Origin: Bacteroidales bacterium Bact_20
GTDB lineage: Bacteria > Bacteroidota > Bacteroidia > Bacteroidales > DTU049
DNA length: 13,022 bases
Direction: 5' to 3'
NCBI GenBank assembly: GCA_001603615.1
Contig: LUZL01000018.1
Location: forward strand, 1 to 13,022
Both the position numbers and the translations under genes were made by a program. Position 1 is the stretch's first letter; every line of letters starts with the position of its first letter. Under the pieces are notes generated by a model that worked only from the letters and a program-made list of their open reading frames with translations, searched no databases and had not been told where the DNA came from. Positions 1 through 5,587 of the stretch are shown in pieces.

Positions 1-60
1 GTAGATTTTATCAAAAATAACAAGTATAGTGAAATAATAGAATGTGAATTAGAGATATAG
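1..60 (+). CDS. Possible C-terminal end of a + strand gene truncated by the window edge
   Basis: Frame 1 is open from the first base to a TAG at 58-60 and would encode 19 residues, beginning VDFIKNNKYS and ending ELEI. The other two + frames hit stops quickly. The charged, Lys/Glu-rich composition looks like a normal C-terminus, and a G-rich repeat begins exactly at the stop, as expected just downstream of a gene. The piece is too short to assign to a family, and one minus frame is also open here, so this is only a plausible partial gene. Confidence 0.35.
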   Translation, partial: VDFIKNNKYSEIIECELEI

Positions 61-163
61 GGAGACGGGGGAGACGGGGTGATAGGGTGACAGGGTGACT
101 GGGAGACAAGGGAGATGGGGTGACGAGGTGACGGGGTGAATGAATAGGTGAGGGGAGAGAGAC
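61..163 (+). repeat. Degenerate G-rich octamer array (NGGGTGAC / NGGGAGAC)
   Basis: About twelve imperfect copies of a mostly 8-nt unit run head to tail; clear ones lie at 76-83, 84-91, 92-99, 100-107, 117-124 and 125-132. The + strand is almost pure purine plus T, in sharp contrast to the AT-rich surroundings. Runs of three or more G are separated by 4-6 nt between about 67 and 120, which meets the usual G-quadruplex pattern. The array lies between the 3' ends of a probable + strand gene and the minus-strand mpl gene. No coding potential was seen. Function is unknown. Confidence 0.8.
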
Positions 164-180
164 TTTTGGAATAATAATTA

Positions 181-1530
181 TTATATTAGTAATTCATCAA
201 CATTTAATTGCCAGTTGTCAAAATTGCCACTACTCATTAATAAAATAACTGCGGGGAATTTAACATTCTCATAAATGAATTTTTGTATTTCATTAATGTC
301 AGTAGTTACTAATAAATGAGGATCATCAAAAGCGATACGTACATCATCTAGAGATAAATCTGGTAATTGTTTTAAGGCTAGAGCATGTTTACTATAAAAT
401 ACAATAGGAACATCTGATTTCATCAATGTATTACGATATTGAGGAATAAAATTTTTATTTAAACTGGAATAAGTATGCAATTCAAAAACTGAAATCAATT
501 GTCTATCTGGATAACGCTCTCTCACTGCATTAATAGTAGCTCTTACTTTAGAAGGAGCATGGGCGAAATCTCTAAAAACAATTAATTTATCATTTTCGTA
601 TAATTTTTCTAATCTTTTCTCTGCAGATTTATAGCTCATCATAGCTTCACAGAAATCTTTAGTATCTATGCCCATATATTCACAAACGCAATGTGCTGCA
701 GCGATATTTTGCATATTATGTTTACCAAAAACTTGTAAGGGGAATAATTTTCCTAGATAATTCAAATAAAAAATCCCATTATCTACTAAATAAGGGAAAG
801 TGGAATAATATTTAGGTGATACATTCAGAGAAGCATTATCTAAAACATTATGCACTAAAGGCTCATCTACTGCAAACAAAGAGCCATCTGAAGGGATAAT
901 TTGTGCAAAATTTTTAAATTGTTCTAAATATATTTCTAAAGTAGGAAAAACATTAGCATGATCCCAATCTATACCATTGATGATACCAATATTGGGCTTA
1001 TAAATTATGAATTTAGGTATTGGTAGCTCTGCACTAGCCAGATATTCATCTCCTTCTATAACTATGATAGGTGCTTCATTACTGAGCCTGACATTATACT
1101 CAAAACCATTTACTTTAGAACCTACCAAATAATCAAAAGACATATTTAGATGTTTGAAAACGTGCATTATCATACCAGTAACAGTAGTTTTGCCATGGCT
1201 ACCACCGATGACAATTCTAAGTTTATTTTTTGAATGCTCATAAATAAATTCAGGTAATGACAAAATTTTGATACCTAAGTCTTTAGCTTTAGATAATTCA
1301 GGATTATCACCTTTAGCATGCATACCAGAAATCACTAAATCTATATCTGGTAAAATATTGTCTGAAGAAAAACCTATTTTGTCTGGTAGCAAATTATATT
1401 TTTTCAAATTATCCTTAGCAGGATTAAAAATTTCATCATCAGAACCACTAATAATATGGCCTGCTCGATGAAGAGCAATTGCTAACTGATGCATCACAGC
1501 ACCACCGATAGCTATTATGTGTATTCTCAT
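181..1530 (-). CDS. mpl: Mpl-type Mur ligase (UDP-MurNAc:tripeptide ligase family)
   Basis: This 449-residue cytoplasmic Mur ligase probably joins recycled L-Ala-gamma-D-Glu-meso-DAP tripeptide to UDP-N-acetylmuramate, returning peptidoglycan fragments to synthesis. The N-terminal dinucleotide-like domain has the MRIHIIAIGG start and a SGSDD motif (28-32). The central ATPase domain has the P-loop GGSHGKTT (109-116), IEGDEY (158-163) and DWDHANVF (188-195). The C-terminal domain carries FGKHNMQN (268-275), the RLE segment near 306-308 and DFAHAPSK (321-328), followed by an ELHTYSSLN motif (350-358) at the place of the EPRSNTM segment of E. coli Mpl. Length matches Mpl (about 450) rather than MurC. 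The ATG lies 18 nt after the upstream lipoprotein gene, so the two are probably cotranscribed. Family membership is clear; the substrate is inferred from homology, and Bacteroidota copies are often annotated only as Mur ligase family. Confidence 0.88.
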   Translation of the reverse strand: MRIHIIAIGGAVMHQLAIALHRAGHIISGSDDEIFNPAKDNLKKYNLLPDKIGFSSDNILPDIDLVISGMHAKGDNPELSKAKDLGIKILSLPEFIYEHSKNKLRIVIGGSHGKTTVTGMIMHVFKHLNMSFDYLVGSKVNGFEYNVRLSNEAPIIVIEGDEYLASAELPIPKFIIYKPNIGIINGIDWDHANVFPTLEIYLEQFKNFAQIIPSDGSLFAVDEPLVHNVLDNASLNVSPKYYSTFPYLVDNGIFYLNYLGKLFPLQVFGKHNMQNIAAAHCVCEYMGIDTKDFCEAMMSYKSAEKRLEKLYENDKLIVFRDFAHAPSKVRATINAVRERYPDRQLISVFELHTYSSLNKNFIPQYRNTLMKSDVPIVFYSKHALALKQLPDLSLDDVRIAFDDPHLLVTTDINEIQKFIYENVKFPAVILLMSSGNFDNWQLNVDELLI

Positions 1531-1548
1531 TATATTGATTTAAAAAAT

Positions 1549-2523
1549 TTAAGAATTTAATCTGACCTTTAAATAATTAAGATAAGACTCTACTAAATCA
1601 AGCTGATAAACTTGATAACTTTTATTAGCTAAATCATAAGATTTATCCAATTGTCCCATTAATTCATAGACTATAGCTAGATTATAAAGAGCTTTTGCCA
1701 ATATTACTTTATCATTATCATCGTAAATATACTTTTGGTAAATTTCAATAGCTTTATTTAAATCATTTCCCTTAAGGAATTTAAAAGCATTTTTAAAATC
1801 TTTATTAGTATTAGCATAAATACTTCTAACTGTTATCATTTCAGGAGAGAATAATTGCTTCACTACGCTACGGGCAAAAGCATAGCCCCAATGAGTGGTG
1901 AAATCTTGTGTTTTAAAAATATTTTGTAAAGCCTCTGCTTTAGTATTACCTGTAGCATGAAAAATGGGTTCTTGAGAAAAATCAAAATGTCTAACTAATC
2001 CATTAACATCATAAATCCTCAAAATAGCTCTGAAAACACCTTTTCGTGAAGCATAGTAAATAGTAGTGCCACCATAATCTTGAGAAGTCTCTTGTCTGTT
2101 TTCTTCAATATTATTATCAAAATATGCTTTAAAATAATCCAAAGTTATCAACCAACAAGCATTATTGTTTTTTAAAATAATTATAGCACTATCAGCACTC
2201 AAAGTATCATCTAAATTATTAATATTAGCAATAGGTAAATCTATCAAAGCTACTTCAAAATTTAATGTTTTCAGAGTGTCATATAAAAAATTAATAGTAG
2301 CTATAGATCCCTGTCTTTCTAAACCTCTAAAAAGATAATCAAGTGATTCAGACTGCTCAATAGCCTTGTCTTTTGTAATTCTATTAGCAATGAGAAATTT
2401 GTTTATAGAGCAATTGTCATCTGATAAATAAAATTGAGAAGTACGACTCCACTTGTAATATTTAATTTCACTACATGACAGCAAAAAAATAAGTGCAATA
2501 AAAATAAAATATTTAATTTTCAT
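1549..2523 (-). CDS. Lipoprotein with TPR-like C-terminus (DUF6340-like)
   Basis: This encodes a 324-residue protein with a type II signal: a short Lys-containing start, a hydrophobic core, and a lipobox ending at Cys17 (FLLSC). It should be lipid-anchored in the envelope. The middle part (about 60-200) is mixed alpha/beta without a recognised catalytic motif. The segment around 210-240 (HWGYAFARSV then SPEMITVRSIY), followed by a helical repeat at about 243-307 (KGNDLNKAIEIYQKYI and ALYNLAIVYELMG), resembles tetratricopeptide repeats and the layout I associate with Bacteroidota DUF6340 proteins. That family assignment is from memory of its pattern, not a search. It is the first gene of a probable two-gene unit with mpl, which hints at a cell-wall or envelope role, but no function can be stated. 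Confidence 0.75.
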   Translation of the reverse strand: MKIKYFIFIALIFLLSCSEIKYYKWSRTSQFYLSDDNCSINKFLIANRITKDKAIEQSESLDYLFRGLERQGSIATINFLYDTLKTLNFEVALIDLPIANINNLDDTLSADSAIIILKNNNACWLITLDYFKAYFDNNIEENRQETSQDYGGTTIYYASRKGVFRAILRIYDVNGLVRHFDFSQEPIFHATGNTKAEALQNIFKTQDFTTHWGYAFARSVVKQLFSPEMITVRSIYANTNKDFKNAFKFLKGNDLNKAIEIYQKYIYDDNDKVILAKALYNLAIVYELMGQLDKSYDLANKSYQVYQLDLVESYLNYLKVRLNS

Positions 2524-2556
2524 ATTGATTACAGGCTAATAAAATTTTTTAATAAG

Positions 2557-2564
2557 CAAAAATA
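2557..2564 (-). promoter_or_regulatory. Bacteroidota-type -7 element for the lipoprotein-mpl unit
   Basis: On the minus strand this reads TATTTTTG, matching the TAnnTTTG -7 consensus of the Bacteroidota primary sigma factor. It ends 33 nt before the ATG at 2523, a normal leader length. The upstream -33 region is only T-rich, without a clear TTTG. Confidence 0.5.
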
Positions 2565-2609
2565 GAAGAAAAATTTTAAAAAATTAAATTTTCTATTAAA
2601 TTTTTAATA

Positions 2610-2617
2610 TAAATTTG
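2610..2617 (+). promoter_or_regulatory. Bacteroidota-type -7 element for the lipocalin-like lipoprotein
   Basis: TAAATTTG fits TAnnTTTG exactly and ends 30 nt before the ATG at 2648. The -33 position holds only a weak TTTTC around 2589-2593. Together with the minus-strand element at 2557-2564 it makes the 124-bp gap a compact divergent promoter region. Confidence 0.5.
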
Positions 2618-2647
2618 CATAACAAATCCTAAAAAACAATAATTATT

Positions 2648-3082
2648 ATGAAAAAGATCAATTTAACCGTTATGTTAATTGTTGCTACTCTTTTATTTTT
2701 AACAAGTTGCAACAAATATGAAGAAGGCCCTAGCATAAGCCTTAGATCAAAAACAGAAAGATTGTGCAATATATGGAAACCAGTAAAGATACTCGTTAAT
2801 GGTTCAGAAACAATTTTAAGTGCCGACCAACAAAAAATTACAGTAGAATTTCAAAAAGATGGTGATGTATTTATTACATTTTACTACCTAGGCATAGCAG
2901 TACCACAAACAGGGAAATGGGAATTTTATGATAAATCTACTAAACTTATATTGACGATGAATACAGATGACTCTGATCCATCAAAAGATACATTGACCAT
3001 ATTAAAACTAATGGAAAAGGAACTTTGGTTAGAAGAAAAAATAGATAGTGATATCATGGAAATACATTTAGAACCTAAATAA
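2648..3082 (+). CDS. Small lipocalin-like lipoprotein
   Basis: This 144-residue protein has a lipoprotein signal (Lys-Lys start, hydrophobic 6-19, lipobox LTSC with Cys21). The mature part opens with KYEEGPSISLRSKTERLCNIWK, split here as KYEEGPSISL (23-32) then RSKTERLCNIWK (33-44), a pattern recurrent in small Bacteroidota lipoproteins of the lipocalin-like type. The rest alternates short beta strands: VTVEFQ-like at 64-69, FITFYYL (75-81), TGKWEFYD (88-95), KLILTM (99-104) and ELWLEEKI (125-132). This suits a small beta barrel. No ligand-binding residue can be named. It has its own promoter, is divergent from the lipoprotein-mpl pair, and ends at a strong hairpin. The role is unknown; the fold assignment is moderately confident. 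Confidence 0.78.
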   Translation: MKKINLTVMLIVATLLFLTSCNKYEEGPSISLRSKTERLCNIWKPVKILVNGSETILSADQQKITVEFQKDGDVFITFYYLGIAVPQTGKWEFYDKSTKLILTMNTDDSDPSKDTLTILKLMEKELWLEEKIDSDIMEIHLEPK

Positions 3083-3106
3083 AAAAATTTTAAGAATAAT
3101 TTCATG

Positions 3107-3142
3107 AAAAAGTATTAAAGATTTTTATCTTTAATACTTTTT
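3107..3142. terminator. Bidirectional hairpin terminator, perfect 16-bp stem
   Basis: Positions 3107-3122 (AAAAAGTATTAAAGAT) pair perfectly with 3127-3142 around a TTTT loop. The arms start with five A and end with five T, so each strand has a T-tract at the stem's 3' side. It sits 24 nt after the stop of the + strand lipoprotein and directly abuts the stop of pcm on the minus strand, so it probably serves both. Confidence 0.8.
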
Positions 3143-3835
3143 TTATTCCTTTTTCACTCCAGGCACCATAGGGACAAAACTAAAAAAACCGTGATAATCT
3201 ACCTTAAAATTTTGTTCATCTAATTTAGTTATTTTATTCATTACTTGAGTATTAATAGAACTATTAACAGGAGCTACTAAAATACCACCCACTTTTAATT
3301 GATTTTTTAACACATTAGGTATACCATCTATGGCAGCTGTGATAATAATTCTATCAAAAGGAGCATATTGTGGTAATCCTTCATAACCATCTCCAAGAAA
3401 ACAATGAACATTATCATAACCTAAAGCATTTAGCAAAGTTTGAGCTTGATGATATAATTTTTCAATACGTTCAATAGTAAAAACTTCTGCCCCCATATGA
3501 GCTAACACAGCAGCCTGATAACCACTACCAGTACCTATTTCTAATATTTTAATATTAGAAGTAACTTCTAATAATTCAGTTTGAAAAGCTACAGTAAAAG
3601 GCTGGCTGATGGTTTGCCCCTCACCAATATCAAAAGGTTTGTCTAAATAAGCAAAATGTTCCAGTCCAGCAGGTAAAAAGAAATGTCTAGGTATTTCGCT
3701 CATAGCTTTTAAAACATTTTTATCATTTATACCTTTATTTTCAATTTCTTTAATAAGTTTATTTCTCATTCCTTGATGTACAAGTTTATCTATTAGGACT
3801 CTATTGCCTATTTTGATAGTTTTTTCTTGCATCAT
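3143..3835 (-). CDS. pcm: Protein-L-isoaspartate(D-aspartate) O-methyltransferase
   Basis: The protein (230 residues; family usually 205-230) methylates L-isoaspartyl groups with S-adenosylmethionine, starting repair of aged proteins. Visible signatures are SEIPRHFFLP (46-55), the substrate-site segment GQTISQPFTV (73-82), SAM motif I LEIGTGSGYQ (98-107), an acidic Glu in IERIEKL (121-127), GDGYEGLPQYAPFDRI (148-163), and the family-typical FVPMV near the end (220-224). No signal peptide is present, so it should be cytosolic. Two consecutive ATG codons (3835 and 3832) could both start it; neither has a Shine-Dalgarno sequence. It is monocistronic between a hairpin terminator and the IS element, with its own -7 element 20 nt upstream. 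Identification is firm. Confidence 0.95.
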   Translation of the reverse strand: MMQEKTIKIGNRVLIDKLVHQGMRNKLIKEIENKGINDKNVLKAMSEIPRHFFLPAGLEHFAYLDKPFDIGEGQTISQPFTVAFQTELLEVTSNIKILEIGTGSGYQAAVLAHMGAEVFTIERIEKLYHQAQTLLNALGYDNVHCFLGDGYEGLPQYAPFDRIIITAAIDGIPNVLKNQLKVGGILVAPVNSSINTQVMNKITKLDEQNFKVDYHGFFSFVPMVPGVKKE

Positions 3836-3855
3836 AGTATTTGACTAATTTATGG

Positions 3856-3863
3856 CAAAATTA
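3856..3863 (-). promoter_or_regulatory. Bacteroidota-type -7 element for pcm
   Basis: On the minus strand this reads TAATTTTG, an exact TAnnTTTG match, ending 20 nt before the pcm ATG at 3835. No convincing -33 TTTG was seen upstream. It lies outside the IS element, so the insertion did not separate pcm from this promoter core. Confidence 0.45.
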
Positions 3864-3932
3864 TTAAATAATATTAAAAAATGTAGGGTATAATTTTTAA
3901 ATGTATTGTTTTGACTGACTAAAAAATGAAGG

Positions 3933-3962
3933 AAAAGTTAACAGTTTTTCTGTTTAACTTTT
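3933..3962 (-). terminator. Hairpin at the 3' side of the transposase gene
   Basis: AAAAGTTAACAG (3933-3944) pairs with CTGTTTAACTTTT (3950-3962) across a five-T loop, with one bulged base. Read on the minus strand it follows the transposase stop (3972) and ends in TTTT. The 3' arm overlaps the left inverted repeat of the IS. It could be a terminator, a subterminal hairpin of the element, or both. Confidence 0.4.
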
Positions 3963-3968
3963 AGTATT
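3951..3968 (+). repeat. Left terminal inverted repeat of the IS
   Basis: TGTTTAACTTTTAGTATT on the + strand matches the minus strand of 4998-5015 with a single C/G difference. It lies just beyond the transposase stop. Confidence 0.75.
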
Positions 3969-3971
3969 ACA

Positions 3972-4961
3972 TCAATATTTTAACTTCATCAATCTCAAAT
4001 ACCGTTCCCATGCCCATCTATCGTGCGATGACAGATTCAATAACCGCCCTATATCTGATACTACCTCATCTTTTAAATACTTATTTATCACTACAAACCA
4101 CATCAGATAGTTCTGCAGGTACTTGGTAGCTACTCCTCTAAACTTACTCATCCAAATGTGTAATCCTTTAATCTTTTTCTCCGCTACTTGTGTGCTATAT
4201 ACTGCCAGCCCTTTAGTTTGCTTTCTCACTAATACCTTTTTAGTTGCCGATTCTGTTACTGCTTTTTTGAACTCTTCGTTTGGTTTGATACATATCAAAT
4301 TATTCTCAGATGTTCTTCTTTTTAATTCTTCTTTTATCTGTTCGTTTTGTACTCTTTTTTCACCAGTATGTTTGAAAAGTAAATTACCCTCTCTATCTGT
4401 CATCACTAACACTGCTACATTTGGATGTACAGTTTTCATTGCTTGCTCTTTCTCTTCTAAACTTTTGAACCTGCGTCCTTTCTCTGAATATTCCATTAAT
4501 AGCTCATCTGCTTCTATAATACCAGAAAAACTTATTCCTCTTTCTAATCCTTGTATAGCAGACAAAATCTTATGTCTCCATCTGAAACTTGTAGGTAGGC
4601 TGATACCTACTTCTTTAGCACAAGCTCTGAGGCTCTTGCCCTCAAGCATACATTTTAAGTAATCCATAAAAAGATAGTACTTATGAGAATAATAAACAAA
4701 GGATTTAGCAGTTTCACGAAATTGGTATTTGCAATATTTGCATTTATAGACTTGTCTGCCATTGCGAACACCTGCTTTGATGACATGCTCGCATCTACAT
4801 CTAGGACATATAGGAGCAGTAGTTAAAATCTTGATTCTTTGGTAATCTAAGGCTGTAAGTCTATTGCTATTCAGAAATTCGTAGAGATTATCCAGGAATT
4901 CACGTTTGCCCTCTTTTGTCAATGAAAGCATATCTGCTATGACTTCGGATGAATATTCCAT
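3972..4961 (-). CDS. IS1595-family transposase, second catalytic Asp apparently replaced
   Basis: The 329-residue protein would move the surrounding IS by DDE-type DNA cleavage. It has a zinc ribbon (Cys52, Cys55, Cys74, Cys77) and a helix-turn-helix segment about 104-130 (EGKSLRACAKEVGISLPTSF then RWRHKIL). The catalytic core opens with GIIEADE (Asp152), and the C-terminal block MSKFRGVATKYLQNYLMWF (271-289) is characteristic of the family. Glu261 aligns with the third catalytic position. The strand that normally ends in C-[ST]-D reads LICIKPNEEF (222-231): Lys226 sits where the second Asp is expected, and no Asp occurs between 189 and 298. The Lys/Arg/Gly-rich linker usual after the first Asp is also short. 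The reading frame is intact with no stop or frameshift. It may be an inactive copy or a divergent lineage. Confidence 0.87.
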   Translation of the reverse strand: MEYSSEVIADMLSLTKEGKREFLDNLYEFLNSNRLTALDYQRIKILTTAPICPRCRCEHVIKAGVRNGRQVYKCKYCKYQFRETAKSFVYYSHKYYLFMDYLKCMLEGKSLRACAKEVGISLPTSFRWRHKILSAIQGLERGISFSGIIEADELLMEYSEKGRRFKSLEEKEQAMKTVHPNVAVLVMTDREGNLLFKHTGEKRVQNEQIKEELKRRTSENNLICIKPNEEFKKAVTESATKKVLVRKQTKGLAVYSTQVAEKKIKGLHIWMSKFRGVATKYLQNYLMWFVVINKYLKDEVVSDIGRLLNLSSHDRWAWERYLRLMKLKY

Positions 4962-4977
4962 AAAATTTATTTTTTTA

Positions 4978-4985
4978 CAAAAATA
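4978..4985 (-). promoter_or_regulatory. Bacteroidota-type -7 element of the transposase gene
   Basis: On the minus strand this reads TATTTTTG, an exact TAnnTTTG match, ending 16 nt before the ATG at 4961. The upstream -33 zone (TTTTAG) falls inside the right inverted repeat, a common arrangement in insertion sequences. Confidence 0.45.
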
Positions 4986-4997
4986 ATAAAATAATTA

Positions 4998-5015
4998 AAT
5001 ACTAAAACTTAAACA
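4998..5015 (-). repeat. Right terminal inverted repeat of the IS
   Basis: The minus strand reads TGTTTAAGTTTTAGTATT, matching the left repeat at 17 of 18 positions. It lies 36 nt upstream of the transposase ATG and overlaps its probable -33 promoter region. Confidence 0.75.
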
Positions 5016-5033
5016 TTTTTGTTTGTTAAAAAT

Positions 5034-5068
5034 CAAGGATTAAAAATTTTACAAATTTTTAATCCTTG
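5034..5068 (-). terminator. Hairpin terminator of the manB-TPR lipoprotein unit, perfect 16-bp stem
   Basis: CAAGGATTAAAAATTT (5034-5049) pairs perfectly with 5053-5068 around a 3-nt loop. Read on the minus strand it lies about 100 nt after the TPR lipoprotein stop and is followed by ATTTTTAAC, a short T-tract. The sequence from 5069 to 5166 is pyrimidine-rich on the + strand and holds no convincing small gene. Confidence 0.65.
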
Positions 5069-5166
5069 TTAAGTTCACCCTTTTCTTTTTCTTATTTACT
5101 CATATCTTCTCCATTTCGTTTCTTACTATATGATTATCACATTACTTATTATTTTTTAATTATAAT

Positions 5167-5577
5167 TTAAGGTATACAGTGTCTCACATCATTATATACT
5201 GTATTATCTCCTAATTGATATGCTTTTACAAAGTTTTCGCACCATTTATCTCTATCATTGTATATGCGATATATTTTCCCTCTCGAGGTATAGGCTTGTG
5301 CATATGTGCTATCTAGTTCTATTGTTTTGTTATAATATTTCATAGCTTCATCATATTTTTTTTCATTGAAACATATGTTGCCCAATAAATAATAGATTTC
5401 TGGATCAGTTGGATCCTTTTTTAATGCTTTTTCTAAGGTTTCTTTAGCTGCATCATTTTGATTGTTATATATATTACTTATAGCTTTTAGTTTGAGATCT
5501 TTGACTTTTTCTTTATTATTACTGCAACTAAATAATAAAAATGATACAATTAAAATTAAACAAATTCTACAATTCAT
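5167..5577 (-). CDS. Small lipoprotein with TPR repeats
   Basis: This encodes a 136-residue protein with a lipoprotein signal (hydrophobic 4-16, lipobox LFSC, Cys18) and a Lys-rich stretch after it. The mature part is almost entirely helical repeat. Three TPR units run about 27-59 (ETLEKALKKDPTDP at 46-59), 60-93 (EIYYLLGNICFNEKKYDEAM then KYYNKTIELDS) and 94-127 (a degenerate one, AYTSRGKIYRIYNDRDK then WCENFVKAYQLGD). Cys113 and Cys134 in the mature part could form a disulphide in the periplasm. TPRs bind other proteins; no enzymatic motif is present. It begins 10 nt after the phosphomannomutase stop and so is probably cotranscribed with it. The partner and role are unknown. Confidence 0.82.
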   Translation of the reverse strand: MNCRICLILIVSFLLFSCSNNKEKVKDLKLKAISNIYNNQNDAAKETLEKALKKDPTDPEIYYLLGNICFNEKKYDEAMKYYNKTIELDSTYAQAYTSRGKIYRIYNDRDKWCENFVKAYQLGDNTVYNDVRHCIP

Positions 5578-5587
5578 AATTATTTTT

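Larger units (their letters stand above)
3951..5015 (-). mobile_element. IS1595-family insertion sequence, minimal extent
   Basis: A single transposase gene is bracketed by inverted repeats: 3951-3968 and the reverse complement of 4998-5015 agree at 17 of 18 positions (TGTTTAA, then C or G, then TTTTAGTATT). The enclosed length is 1,065 bp, usual for one-gene IS1595 elements. The left repeat ends 3 nt before the gene's stop position and the right one starts 36 nt upstream of its ATG. Outer boundaries are uncertain. Beyond the core both ends contain TTAACA at similar distance (3938-3943, and the complement of 5024-5029), but the sequences otherwise differ, and no clear 8-bp target duplication is visible. 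No passenger gene is present. Confidence 0.75.

Noticed and set aside
61..163. CRISPR array interpretation of the G-rich repeats
   Set aside because: Units are about 8 nt with no spacers and no 23-40-nt direct repeat; this is a simple tandem repeat.
4123..4662. 179-residue + strand open frame opposite the transposase
   Set aside because: It is antisense to a clearly recognisable transposase, and its translation resembles no protein family.
3883..5080. Possible wider IS ends GGGTATAATTTTTAA (3886 region) and the complement of the GTTAAGTTCACCC segment ending at 5080
   Set aside because: Only about 9 of 15 positions agree and there is no flanking direct repeat; the inner 18-bp pair with 17 matches is far better.
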